Of a DNA stretch of 55,335 nt, positions 19,584-28,568 are shown in pieces. The DNA lies in contig NZ_ATTH01000003.1 of NCBI RefSeq assembly GCF_000419585.1, positions 1 through 55,335 of the forward strand, read 5' to 3'. The notes beneath the pieces are model-generated. The model ran no database searches. It saw nothing but the letters and a program-made list of their open reading frames with translations, and was not told the DNA's origin. The DNA comes from Salisaeta longa DSM 21114. GTDB taxonomy: Bacteria > Bacteroidota > Rhodothermia > Rhodothermales > Salinibacteraceae. The stretch's first letter is position 1. Each line of letters opens with the position of its first letter. The position numbers and the translations under genes were made by a program.

Positions 19584-19769
19584 ATGCCCAAAAGTGGATC
19601 AGACACTATCGTAGAAGAATGGACAGAATATGACTTCCGAGGTACTCACATATTTGCCATTTATGAAGATGAAGATGGATACCGATATAAAGAGTGTATA
19701 GGTTATGAGAGCAGCAATGACCTACTCGGGTTTGAAGATGATGACCATTTTGAGGACAACATGCTCTAG
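19584..19769 (+). CDS. Small acidic hypothetical protein
   Basis: A 61-aa protein from ATG at 19584, rich in Asp/Glu (including FEDDDHFEDNML at the end) and aromatic residues. There is no signal peptide or membrane segment. It could be a DNA-mimic-type or anti-defence protein by composition alone, but that is not shown. It stands alone in AT-rich DNA. Confidence 0.4.
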   Translation: MPKSGSDTIVEEWTEYDFRGTHIFAIYEDEDGYRYKECIGYESSNDLLGFEDDDHFEDNML

Positions 19770-20381
19770 AGGGTTAGATCTGCATAACCATGCCTTGAAA
19801 TGGACGGTATCAGTGGCATCTTGAAGTATTCGCTGTGTCTCATATTCTCACCAAGAGACGTGAGTCACGCATTACAGTTGTGCTTGAGCCCGGTCCGGAG
19901 TGGAAGTAAATTGGCTACCTTAAGCCGTTGAAATCCCAGTGGCAGCGCTCCATAGCACAGCACTGCTGCCAACGAAGGGCTGGAGTTGAATTCGAGAGGT
20001 AGTGCCTCTGCTGCCGATCTTCGAAACTTTTCCAGCCCTTCGGATGCAGATGCTCATCTGGTAATAGGGTCTCGTTTTCGTTTGTCTCGCGCGAGACACG
20101 ACGGGCGCTCTGTTTAACTGTAACGGTTGCACTGACCTTAGGCAAGCGCCGTTTCTGCTCGCTTATCGCAGGGCGGCTCGTTTCTCTCGGCCGGAAGTGA
20201 CAGCATGAACGGATGGAAACTTCGTCGTGTGGAGTCGTACGGGCAGCCGGGATCAACGCAACCCTTTTCTGGTACCTAGTTCAGGTGAATATCCATCCTA
20301 TAAAAAACTCCAAAACTATCAGGTCAATTTCTGATAGAACTGAGGAAGCACCACTCTCAAAGATAAAACACATTCAGTCTC
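19770..20381. other. Intergenic region with palindrome and inverted repeat
   Basis: About 610 bases without a supported gene. It contains the perfect 16-bp palindrome at 20083 and an inverted repeat CTATCAG (20316-20322) / CTGATAG (20331-20337) 45 bases before the zinc-ribbon gene. The latter may be an operator for that gene. Confidence 0.4.
20083..20098. repeat. Dispersed parS-like palindrome, copy 3 (perfect)
   Basis: TGTCTCGCGCGAGACA, exact, in intergenic DNA upstream of the zinc-ribbon gene. Confidence 0.85.
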
Positions 20382-20636
20382 ATGGCTAAAGGAAAATGTT
20401 GTCCTCACTGTAATAGACAATCTTACCATGATGAGGGAAGCTACCGAAAATGCTCAAATTGTAACTACGTAGGCTGGTCGTGGCGACAGCCGATCAAAGA
20501 TGTAGGAAAGGGCAAGGGAAATAAGTGTCCTAACTGCAACAATCAAACACTCCATAAAATCACTTCACTCGATGGTGGGCATGTAGTTAGACGCTGCGCT
20601 ACTTGTGACTACAGTGGAATTGAACCAATCAGTTAA
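20382..20636 (+). CDS. Small double zinc-ribbon protein
   Basis: An 84-aa basic protein with two zinc ribbons. The first is CPHCNRQSYHDEGSYRKCSNC and the second begins CPNCNNQT and ends CATC, giving four CxxC pairs in all. Such proteins bind nucleic acid or protein partners. The lower GC and lack of neighbours suggest recent acquisition. The start ATG at 20382 is preceded by an inverted repeat at 20316-20337. Confidence 0.6.
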   Translation: MAKGKCCPHCNRQSYHDEGSYRKCSNCNYVGWSWRQPIKDVGKGKGNKCPNCNNQTLHKITSLDGGHVVRRCATCDYSGIEPIS

Positions 20637-20948
20637 AAACTTTGGATCTACACTATATCGCTTTGCTATAACACAACATTGCTGCCAACATTATATTTAT
20701 TTTAATTTATAGCGACACTTCCTCCACTGTGCTGTTTTTTCAACTTTTCGCTGCGCGTTACAGCTTAATAGCTGCGCATTGGAGGAAGAAATTTCGGGAT
20801 TGACTCCGCAAAACTGACTCGTTTCCTTTTGAATACAGGTTCTAAGCTCGACTTTATCTTCATGCGGCATAGCCCAATGTACTGGTTAGCCGCTCGAATA
20901 GGGGTCTGGGGATTTTCAACCTCGTTTGCAAACCCGAGCGTCTTTTGT

Positions 20949-20981
20949 TAGATTATCTGTCGGAAAACGTCAAATAATCTA
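20949..20981. promoter_or_regulatory. Inverted repeat at the start of the AbiE-like operon, likely operator
   Basis: TAGATTAT (20949-20956) and ATAATCTA (20974-20981) are exact 8-bp arms 17 bases apart, ending two bases before the ATG at 20984. AbiE-type systems are known to be self-regulated through inverted repeats in their promoter, and this position fits. Confidence 0.5.
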
Positions 20982-20983
20982 GC

Positions 20984-21589
20984 ATGCTTATGGGCAGTGC
21001 ATTCGGACCGGAGCAACTGGAAGACCTTCTGACAGCCGTTGGCGACCTTTTGGAGGCAGAAGGTGAACGCATGGGGATTGTCGTCGTGGGCGGAGCTAGT
21101 TTGAGTCTCTTAGGTCTCGTGAAGCGCACAACTAGTGATGTGGACGTGATTGCCGCTGCAACGCCTGACCCATCGGGACCCGACTCATCGGGCGAAGAAA
21201 CGCTCACGCCTCCGGACCCACTGCCTCCTCCGCTAAGACGGGCGATCCAAACCGTGGCGCGTGATTATGGACTGCCTTCCGACTGGATGAACACGGCCAT
21301 CGGTCCGCAATGGGATCTTGGACTTCCGCCGGGGCTGAAAGAAGACATTTCGTGGCGGACCTACGGGGGGCTCCGCGTTGGCCTTGTGGGGCGCCGTACG
21401 CTCATCGCACTGAAGCTCTTTGCGTCCGTCGATCAAGGACCCGAAAGCGTTCACGTGCAAGACCTCGTAGCGCTGGAGCCAACCCCAGACGAGCTTCACC
21501 GTGCTGCTGAATGGGTGCGCAGCCAAGACGCATCACCAGAATTCGCTTCTATGATCGACGCTGTCATCCGCCATGTCCAACACGCCTAA
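20984..21589 (+). CDS. Nucleotidyltransferase-fold protein (AbiEii/DUF6036-like)
   Basis: A 201-aa protein with the minimal nucleotidyltransferase signature: VVVGGASLSLLGL followed by TTSDVDVIA, giving GG(A)S and the DxD pair. After an acidic/proline-rich insert (residues 60-80) comes the C-terminal helical part with GRRTLIALKLFASVD, in which a lysine lies as in AbiEii-type toxins. Such enzymes add nucleotides to tRNA or other targets and act as toxins or abortive-infection effectors. Its stop overlaps the next gene by 17 bases, so the two form an operon. Gene order is the reverse of classical AbiEi-AbiEii. Either ATG at 20984 or at 20990 could be used. Confidence 0.6.
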   Translation: MLMGSAFGPEQLEDLLTAVGDLLEAEGERMGIVVVGGASLSLLGLVKRTTSDVDVIAAATPDPSGPDSSGEETLTPPDPLPPPLRRAIQTVARDYGLPSDWMNTAIGPQWDLGLPPGLKEDISWRTYGGLRVGLVGRRTLIALKLFASVDQGPESVHVQDLVALEPTPDELHRAAEWVRSQDASPEFASMIDAVIRHVQHA

Positions 21590-22610
21590 TCCATCCCGCG
21601 ACGGTTCCAAGGCATCGTTCGACGAGGCTGCACTTCGTGATGCCATCATTCAGGCGGTATGGGGACAGTGGGCTTGCCTCGGCGCGCATGCCGTGGGAGC
21701 CTCCTCTAAGCCGCGACGGTCGATCATCGATCCCGAGGCGCTTCTTTTGTTTACGCTATACCTGGAGCCACAAGAGCGGCGGCTTCGCGACTTCGCGTAT
21801 TGGTGGGCGCAGGTCGGGGCGCACCTCTTAAGCGTTCAGCGTACAAAGACGCTACTCCAGCATTTTCCATCTGTGACCGAAACGCGGCTCTCGGACTTTG
21901 CCACGTGGGCGGTCGCTGCGGGCGACAACCGGTGGAAACGGCACGCAGGCAGCGACGCGCCAAGCCCGACCGATAAAAGTAAGGAATCGCTACGCGGCAC
22001 AGGTCCCCGGCCGGGCAAAGGAAGCGACCGTCCCCGCCTGGATCTTCTGCCTGCTCTCGTCTTGCGCCTGCGGGCGGGGTTCGGGATCAGTGCCAAGGCA
22101 GACGTGCTCGCCTACCTCTTGGGAATTGAAGAGCGATCAGCCCGCACGCGAGCGATTGCCGATGCCACCCACTACTCACGGGCGACAGTCGCAAATGCGC
22201 TCAAGGACTTGTGCGATGCGGGATTTATCCAGAAGACCACTGGTGCAGTGGCAGAGTACGTCGCCGTATTCGACCAGTGGGCTCCCATTTTGAATGGGCC
22301 GCAGTCGCCCCCCGGCGTATCTTCTGCCGCTAACACGTCTTCTGCAGCCGATGAGGCTCCTGTCTGGAGGTACTGGGCCGGGCTTTTTGCCTTTTTGGCC
22401 GACGCCGACCAGTGGATACGCGACACTGCAGCGGCAAGCGATTACCTGCGCAGTTCCAGCGCCCGCGACGTATTCGGGCGTCACCGTGCAGCCTTGGAGA
22501 ACAACCAGATTCGCGTGCCTTCCCCGAAATCCTATCGCGGCCCAGCGTACCTGGAGGGTTTTGCAGATACGCTACGCCGCGTCGTGCAGTGGCTTTCGGC
22601 GCATCCGTAG
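21573..22610 (+). CDS. Winged-helix partner protein of the nucleotidyltransferase pair
   Basis: A 345-aa protein. The middle holds a helix-turn-helix: RSARTRAIADATHYSRATVA, then ALKDLCDAGFIQKTTG, typical of a winged helix. The N-terminal 110 residues are helical and the C-terminal 90 residues are a separate helical part. It is translated from an ATG that overlaps the upstream nucleotidyltransferase gene. Its likely role is antitoxin/repressor binding the inverted repeat at 20949-20981. Function is inferred from the pairing and the HTH. Confidence 0.6.
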   Translation: MSNTPNPSRDGSKASFDEAALRDAIIQAVWGQWACLGAHAVGASSKPRRSIIDPEALLLFTLYLEPQERRLRDFAYWWAQVGAHLLSVQRTKTLLQHFPSVTETRLSDFATWAVAAGDNRWKRHAGSDAPSPTDKSKESLRGTGPRPGKGSDRPRLDLLPALVLRLRAGFGISAKADVLAYLLGIEERSARTRAIADATHYSRATVANALKDLCDAGFIQKTTGAVAEYVAVFDQWAPILNGPQSPPGVSSAANTSSAADEAPVWRYWAGLFAFLADADQWIRDTAAASDYLRSSSARDVFGRHRAALENNQIRVPSPKSYRGPAYLEGFADTLRRVVQWLSAHP

Positions 22611-23045
22611 AGCATCTCTAGAGCATCGATAGAACACCACAAGAGGACTTGGCAGAGCATCTCCCGTTCGTTACCTGCTGCTCTGTCACATGCCAAACGC
22701 CGCCTAATGCAGCAAGCGTCGCGTCTAGAACTGAAGACGAGTGGTAGTAAAGACACACGGAACGTATATGGATGCGGATGCCCTCGACGAAGACGCCTCA
22801 TCGAATGTCACTGAATACCCCTTCCTATTGCATGAAAACCAATCATTGAACGACGGCTTACACTCAAATTATTGCCAATAGCACGGGTAATGAAAATTGA
22901 GTTGCCAAGCTTCGCGTGTTCAACCTGAGCGTGTGCTCTTCATTCGCCAGGATCTGACTTTGGTAAGTTTGCATCACCACCAGGCCTAGGATGTTGCATA
23001 AGATAACTTCTACAAACTGCTCTTTTCTGACAGGCAAAGAGTCTT
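22611..23045. other. Intergenic region upstream of the STAND gene
   Basis: About 435 bases, more AT-rich towards the STAND gene. It must carry that gene's promoter; no specific site was recognised. Confidence 0.4.
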
Positions 23046-26000
23046 ATGTCCGCTTCTCCCGATTCCCTCTTTCGTGAGATACGCTCCTCTGATGTGTTTG
23101 CCGATCTGGCAACTGAACTGGGCGATCGGTTCCACGATGAAGGCTACAAAAACAGCCGCATTCCAGACATCAAGGCCGATTTCCAGCAGCAGGCAGAAGA
23201 GGCTGGGGTGCCGGAAGATGCCGCTGCAAGTGTGGCGGGACGTCTCATTGGAGCGCTCATGCAGGAGGCGAAAGACCAAGCGCCGCCCTCACCCAGAAGC
23301 AAATGGGATCGCCTGGATCCGGGCGAGGGTCCTCTCTCGGAAGAGCGCGATGTGGACCTGCCAGGCCCAATGTACCATTTGTTGCGTCTGATCGGTGCCG
23401 AATCGTCGCCCTTTCGACAGGTTCATCGTCTGATTGACGCCATCGAGTGGGCCGTAAAGTGGCATACCACACTTGCCCTTAGCGACCTGCTAGCCCAGGG
23501 CGACATCCCCAAGTCGGTGAAGCTGCTGCTCGCACGTAGTCTCCAGACCCCCTCACTGGGCACGTGGCATCGGTTCTTCCGAGAAGCGGTTGCGGCGTTT
23601 GATGCGGTCGAGACGACGCCTGCACTCTCATGGAACCGCTTCGAGCGTTTGACCGGACTGGAGGACGAGCACAACCTCGTGAACTTCCGCAACAAGTACG
23701 CCCACGGCGCCACCCCCAACGACGACGAATGCCAGCGCGATGTTGAGCAGTTTCTGCCGGTACTACGAGAGCTAGTGCACTCGCCGCTGTTCACAGGCAT
23801 TCGCCTGGCGGTGCGGAGCGAGGGGGATGCCGCGCCACACGTTTTGAGAGGGCCGAAGCGCACGCCCGTGGACGCCAATGTGCCGCCAGGTCATGCCGTA
23901 GCCCTGCTCCCCGAGGTCGCCGAACGTTCGATAATTGACCTCTGGCCTTTGGGGATCGCCCGCCTCTCTGACGCAGACACCGGACCAGTGCAAAAAGGGG
24001 AGACACAGTTTTTCTTCTTTAACGCGCTGAAGCACAACGAAGTCGACCAACTCAATTACGAGGGACCGCTCCACTATCGCGACTCGTCGCTCTACGACCC
24101 GTTTCTGCAACGCCTTCCGCTTCGCGCCTGGAGGCAGGCGGCCGGACCAGACCTTGATGATGTCACCGAGCAGGTGGAGGCGCTGACCGACACGTTCAAG
24201 GGACGCCGCGAGGAGCGTGCTCGCCTGCGCGGTTTTGTGGCCAATGGAGAAGGCACCCTGATGGTGTTCGGTGCGCCGGGCATTGGGAAAAGCACACTGC
24301 TGGCCCAGGTCGTGAAAGAGGTTGAGGCTGGCATAGACGCCGACGGACGTCCGTTGACGGGCAACGACGGGAAGTCGATCGACCCGCCACCAGTCATCGC
24401 GTACTTCATCCGCCGCGCTGAAGGAAGCGACAACCCGGTGACCCTCTTGCGGTCACTGTGTCGCCAGTTCGACCGGCGCTATGGCGTACAGGGCATCGGA
24501 ATGGGCAATGAGTCTGTGACGCTGCAAGAGAACCTCCGTGCTCGCCTGCAGGCCATCCAAGATCAGGCGAGCGGCACACCCGAACGCACGGTTTTGCTGA
24601 TCGACGGCCTGGACGAGGCTACTGACCTCGGGCAGCACATCCCTGCCGCCCGCGGCTGGCTGCCGGTAATTGTAGCCAGCCGAGAGACGCCCGAAGCGGA
24701 GTCGTTCTACGAAAGCCGCCACCGCGAAACGCGCTCCCGGATGACCCTGGGCCCGATGGGGACAGCCGACGTACGCGCAATGCTCTACGATGGGGTTAGC
24801 AAGTACGACCCGGACTTCACTGAGGCCTATGTGGAAGCGGTCGCCGAGCGTTCCGAAGGGAACCCGCTGTACCTGAAGCTTCTCGTGGAAGCGCTCTTTC
24901 AGGGAGAAATGACAGTGGGCGACGTGAGCGCACTGCCCAGCGAGATGGGAACGATGTACCGCACGGCAGTTCGCCGCGTCACCGATGGAGGGACCAACCA
25001 GGACGCCGTGGACCTGCTGCACCTGCTGGCTGCAGCGAAGGCGCCTCTCCCGCCTGACGCCCTCGGCGAGCTGCTGGGAATCAATTCGATGCGCGCCGAC
25101 GCAGCCGTTCACGCCACGAAGGAACTGCTACGCGAGGCACCACCGGAAACGCTCTATCCGACAAGCGAGGACGCGCCCGAGGAGGCCGTTCAGCTCTTTC
25201 ACGATAGCCTGAGAGAGTGGTTGCAGGAAGCACATGCTGCGGGCTGCCAAGCCATGCGAGACCATCTGGCCAAAATGACGGCAGAATGGGACAAACGCCA
25301 AAACGAGACCGCCCGGCGATATGCGCTGCGCTACGGTGCGGTGCATCAACGCACTGCGGAGCGCCCGGACGCGCTCTGGAAGTTGCTAAGCGATCCTACG
25401 TATCGCAACGCGCAAGTAAACGCGTTTAAGCAGTACGATGCCACCTACGATGCGATGCAGCATGGGTTGGACGTCTATGCCACGCAGAACGGCGCCACGC
25501 CTGAGTCGGATGTTCGTCTCGCCCGCCTCACGCTGGACGCAGGTATTGTATCACAGGAGGCACAAGAGGACGTGACCCAGGCGTTCCGATGGGCCGAGGC
25601 CGGACGCATGAACGATGCACTCCAACGAATCGAAGTCCTGGGAGAAGAGAAATACTTCTTGGCAATCCTTCGCCTTCTGTGGATCGAAGCGGACCGGCAA
25701 GCCAAGCGGCCGGAGGCGGAGCAAGTCTCTGAGAAGGCGATCGATGTACTTGATGCGCTTGATGACCGTATTCCCTCTGGCACTGAAGCAATCAACTGGA
25801 GCAAGTTCGCTCATCCAGACTTCATTACGTGGTGGGTCGAACGCGTATTGGCTACTTTTCCAGATCTAGGTATATCAGGCATATTATCAAGAACAGATGA
25901 CTATAGCTGTGGGAAAGTTGTCAAACAAATATGTGAAAAAATAATTAACGACTCGAACCATAAACGAAAATTAAATAATAATTTTATAGACTCAATATTA

Positions 26001-28484
26001 TTAAACATAAAATATTATGTATATGTACTTGGTTTAATTAATTTTTTGCTATATATAATACAAAACATAAAAAATAAACTTGTATATTGTAAATCTGCCT
26101 CAATTATTGCACTATCATTATTTAAAATAGGATATAAAAAAGAATCGCAATTATTTTTTGAAGATGCCTATACTATTACTCAAACTATTGAAGACAGTAA
26201 AGCACGTGATGAATCATTTGAGTCCCTTTCCAGCGCTTTGGCAAAAGCAGGTCAACTTGATACGGTTAGCGCTATCATAAAGATGATTGATAGCGACTGG
26301 ATGAGTGCTATAGCTCATGGAAATCTTGCGTTTGCACAAGCAAAAGAAGGCAACATCGATGAGGCTTATGCAACTACTCAGGAGATCGAAGGCGAGATTG
26401 GATATGCTATTGCGCTGAGCAAACTCGCTACCGGCTTAGCTAAAGGTAGATACGAACAACAGTCCCGGTCGACGTTCGAAAAAGCTCGCACCGCCGCTTC
26501 GACAATTGTGAGCGACGAGGTCCGTACTATCGAGCTGAGCAACCTCGCAAGTGATTTGGCAGAGGCCGGGTATACTCGACAATCACAATTAGTGTTTGAC
26601 CAAATCCATCTCACTGTCCGAGCAATAAGAAGCAACGAGGAGCGTGCCCGGACACTGACAAGGCTAGCAACCATTTTGTCAGAAGCGGGACATATTGAAA
26701 GAGCAAAATCAGTACTTGAAGAAGCGGGCGCTACCCTTCTGATGATGAGGTCCAACTGGATGTCTACCAATGTGATAGAAGGTATTGCGTATGCTCAAGT
26801 AAAGGCAAGACGACTTGGCGAAGCTCTCAACACTGCTCGGGCAATTAAAAGGGAATGCGCGCGTTCTAAGGTGCTGACAGCCCTTGCAGGGGCTCTCGTA
26901 CATGAAAACCATGAACAAGCTCAAGTGATCTTTGTTGAGGCTCTGAGCACTTCAAAAGAAATTAAACGCGACTGGATGCGAGCCGAGGTACTGGCAGCCC
27001 TTATAGAGAATCTTGTCGAGGCTGGAGACTACGAGCATGCTCAGTCCGTCTTAGACAATGCTCGCACCACTGCAAAAATAATTGAAAGTGACTCTTATCT
27101 GGCTACAGCGTTAGGCAAACTTGCCACGGCTCTAGCAAAAGCAGGTCTGTTTGATGAAGCGCGGTCCACCGCAAAGTCGATTCAAGATGACTTGACGCGT
27201 GCAAGGGTGCTAGCAGTCCTCGCAGAAGCTCTTGTAGAGGCTGAAGACCATGAGCATGCTCAGTCCGTCTTTGATGAAACTCTGACCACCGCAAACACAA
27301 TTGAAGACGACTTGACGCGTGCCAGAGTGCTGGTAGTTCTCGCAAAGACCTTTGTGGAGGCTGGAGACCATGAGCATGCTCAGGCCGTCTTCAACGAAGC
27401 CTTAACCACTGCAAAAGCAGTTAAACACAACTGGATGCGTGCTAAGATGCTGGTAGTGCTTGCAGGGGCTGTTGTACAGGTTGGGGACGATGCGCATGCT
27501 CAGTCCGTTTTAGACGAAGCTCTGAGCACCGTAAATTCGTTTGAAGACAGCTTGACGCGTACAAGGGTGCTAGCAGTCCTCGCAGAAGCTCTTGTAGAGG
27601 CTGGAGACGATGAGCATGCTCAATCCGTCTTAGACAAAGCTCGCACCACTGCAAAGATAATTGAAAGTGAATCTTATCCGGATACGGCGTTAGGCAAACT
27701 TGCCACGGCTCTAGCAAAAGCAGGTCTGTTTGATGAGGCGCGGTCCACCGCAAAGTCGATTCAAGATGACTTGACGCGTGCAGAAGCGCTGAGCGATATT
27801 TCTACCGCTCGGATAAAAACAGGAGACGACAAGCAAGCCCGTCTAGTCCTCAACGAAGCCCAAGCTACTGTTCAGACGATCAGAACATCCCAGCGGCGTG
27901 CGAAAGCATTGGAAGCCCTTGCAACAGCGTTCGCGAAGGCTGGATATGCAGAACAAGCAGTTGTGGTGACAATGTCTATCGCTGACTTATCTGGGCGAGC
28001 GGATACGATTCAGTCGGTTGTCAACCAGAACTTCCAGTCCGGATCGCCCGAGACACTAGCGACGCATCTACCGACCCTGGACCTGACGAAAGACGGTTGG
28101 ACGAATGTCCTACACAGCTGGCGCGAGGGACTATTAGAGCATGTCGCCGATCCCCGCTCTCTGCTTCGTGAAAGCCTAACACTGTACCCGTTCGACCAAA
28201 AGTCAGCCGTTGAGGGCGTTTATGCGCTGGTGCAAGGGCATGTGCAAGCGGACGACCTGGACACTGCAGGGGCGATCGCGGCGGCGTGTCCGGAGCTGCA
28301 GTTGGATGTGCTTGTGACAGAGTCAGAGAGGCCACCGCTGCCTGACGACTGCGATCCCGAAACGTTGCCCGACTCATTCCGCGCCAAGTTTGATTCGCTC
28401 GTTGCGGCTCATGCGAATGGCGAGATGGACGACGCTACGTTCACTGCCAAAGCAGAAGTGATCTTTGAGATGGCCGCCCTATAG
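23046..28484 (+). CDS. STAND NTPase with HEPN-like N-terminus and TPR repeats (candidate defence protein)
   Basis: An 1812-aa protein. The N-terminal 400 residues are helical and carry an R-N-K-Y-A-H motif (R215, H220), which fits the Rx4-6H signature of HEPN ribonucleases. The NTPase module follows: Walker A GAPGIGKST at 409-417, Walker B LLIDGLDEA near residue 522, then a winged-helix-type region. From about residue 1040 to 1660 there are TPR repeats of about 40 residues, the usual sensor region of STAND proteins; several are nearly identical at DNA level. DNA for residues 940-1060 is strikingly AT-rich, so the gene is a mosaic. STAND NTPases of the Avs kind recognise phage proteins and then activate an effector; here the effector would be the HEPN-like part. 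It precedes the macro-domain gene by 84 bases. Confidence 0.75.
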   Translation: MSASPDSLFREIRSSDVFADLATELGDRFHDEGYKNSRIPDIKADFQQQAEEAGVPEDAAASVAGRLIGALMQEAKDQAPPSPRSKWDRLDPGEGPLSEERDVDLPGPMYHLLRLIGAESSPFRQVHRLIDAIEWAVKWHTTLALSDLLAQGDIPKSVKLLLARSLQTPSLGTWHRFFREAVAAFDAVETTPALSWNRFERLTGLEDEHNLVNFRNKYAHGATPNDDECQRDVEQFLPVLRELVHSPLFTGIRLAVRSEGDAAPHVLRGPKRTPVDANVPPGHAVALLPEVAERSIIDLWPLGIARLSDADTGPVQKGETQFFFFNALKHNEVDQLNYEGPLHYRDSSLYDPFLQRLPLRAWRQAAGPDLDDVTEQVEALTDTFKGRREERARLRGFVANGEGTLMVFGAPGIGKSTLLAQVVKEVEAGIDADGRPLTGNDGKSIDPPPVIAYFIRRAEGSDNPVTLLRSLCRQFDRRYGVQGIGMGNESVTLQENLRARLQAIQDQASGTPERTVLLIDGLDEATDLGQHIPAARGWLPVIVASRETPEAESFYESRHRETRSRMTLGPMGTADVRAMLYDGVSKYDPDFTEAYVEAVAERSEGNPLYLKLLVEALFQGEMTVGDVSALPSEMGTMYRTAVRRVTDGGTNQDAVDLLHLLAAAKAPLPPDALGELLGINSMRADAAVHATKELLREAPPETLYPTSEDAPEEAVQLFHDSLREWLQEAHAAGCQAMRDHLAKMTAEWDKRQNETARRYALRYGAVHQRTAERPDALWKLLSDPTYRNAQVNAFKQYDATYDAMQHGLDVYATQNGATPESDVRLARLTLDAGIVSQEAQEDVTQAFRWAEAGRMNDALQRIEVLGEEKYFLAILRLLWIEADRQAKRPEAEQVSEKAIDVLDALDDRIPSGTEAINWSKFAHPDFITWWVERVLATFPDLGISGILSRTDDYSCGKVVKQICEKIINDSNHKRKLNNNFIDSILLNIKYYVYVLGLINFLLYIIQNIKNKLVYCKSASIIALSLFKIGYKKESQLFFEDAYTITQTIEDSKARDESFESLSSALAKAGQLDTVSAIIKMIDSDWMSAIAHGNLAFAQAKEGNIDEAYATTQEIEGEIGYAIALSKLATGLAKGRYEQQSRSTFEKARTAASTIVSDEVRTIELSNLASDLAEAGYTRQSQLVFDQIHLTVRAIRSNEERARTLTRLATILSEAGHIERAKSVLEEAGATLLMMRSNWMSTNVIEGIAYAQVKARRLGEALNTARAIKRECARSKVLTALAGALVHENHEQAQVIFVEALSTSKEIKRDWMRAEVLAALIENLVEAGDYEHAQSVLDNARTTAKIIESDSYLATALGKLATALAKAGLFDEARSTAKSIQDDLTRARVLAVLAEALVEAEDHEHAQSVFDETLTTANTIEDDLTRARVLVVLAKTFVEAGDHEHAQAVFNEALTTAKAVKHNWMRAKMLVVLAGAVVQVGDDAHAQSVLDEALSTVNSFEDSLTRTRVLAVLAEALVEAGDDEHAQSVLDKARTTAKIIESESYPDTALGKLATALAKAGLFDEARSTAKSIQDDLTRAEALSDISTARIKTGDDKQARLVLNEAQATVQTIRTSQRRAKALEALATAFAKAGYAEQAVVVTMSIADLSGRADTIQSVVNQNFQSGSPETLATHLPTLDLTKDGWTNVLHSWREGLLEHVADPRSLLRESLTLYPFDQKSAVEGVYALVQGHVQADDLDTAGAIAAACPELQLDVLVTESERPPLPDDCDPETLPDSFRAKFDSLVAAHANGEMDDATFTAKAEVIFEMAAL
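25855..26230. other. AT-rich insert within the STAND gene
   Basis: Hand counting gives about 19% G+C for 25921-26160, inside an otherwise GC-rich gene. The frame stays open and the encoded segment is rich in Ile, Asn, Lys and Tyr. It marks the junction between the NTPase module and the TPR array. Confidence 0.8.
27060..27782 (+). repeat. Near-identical DNA repeats coding TPR units
   Basis: The block at about 27061-27200 recurs at about 27640-27781 (offset 579 bases, 193 codons) with only a few base changes. A second block at about 27190-27243 recurs at 27552-27603. The repeats are in frame and match TPR boundaries. Confidence 0.8.
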
Positions 28485-28568
28485 CTGCGGACTACCGGAG
28501 CACGAAGTCGGTACCTGCCCCTCGAACGTGAGCGCTCCTGCCCCGAAGATGTCAACCACTCATATCCA

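Noticed and set aside
27060-27782. Repeats that might suggest a CRISPR array
   Set aside because: The units are in frame, encode TPR helices and have no unique spacers of constant length.
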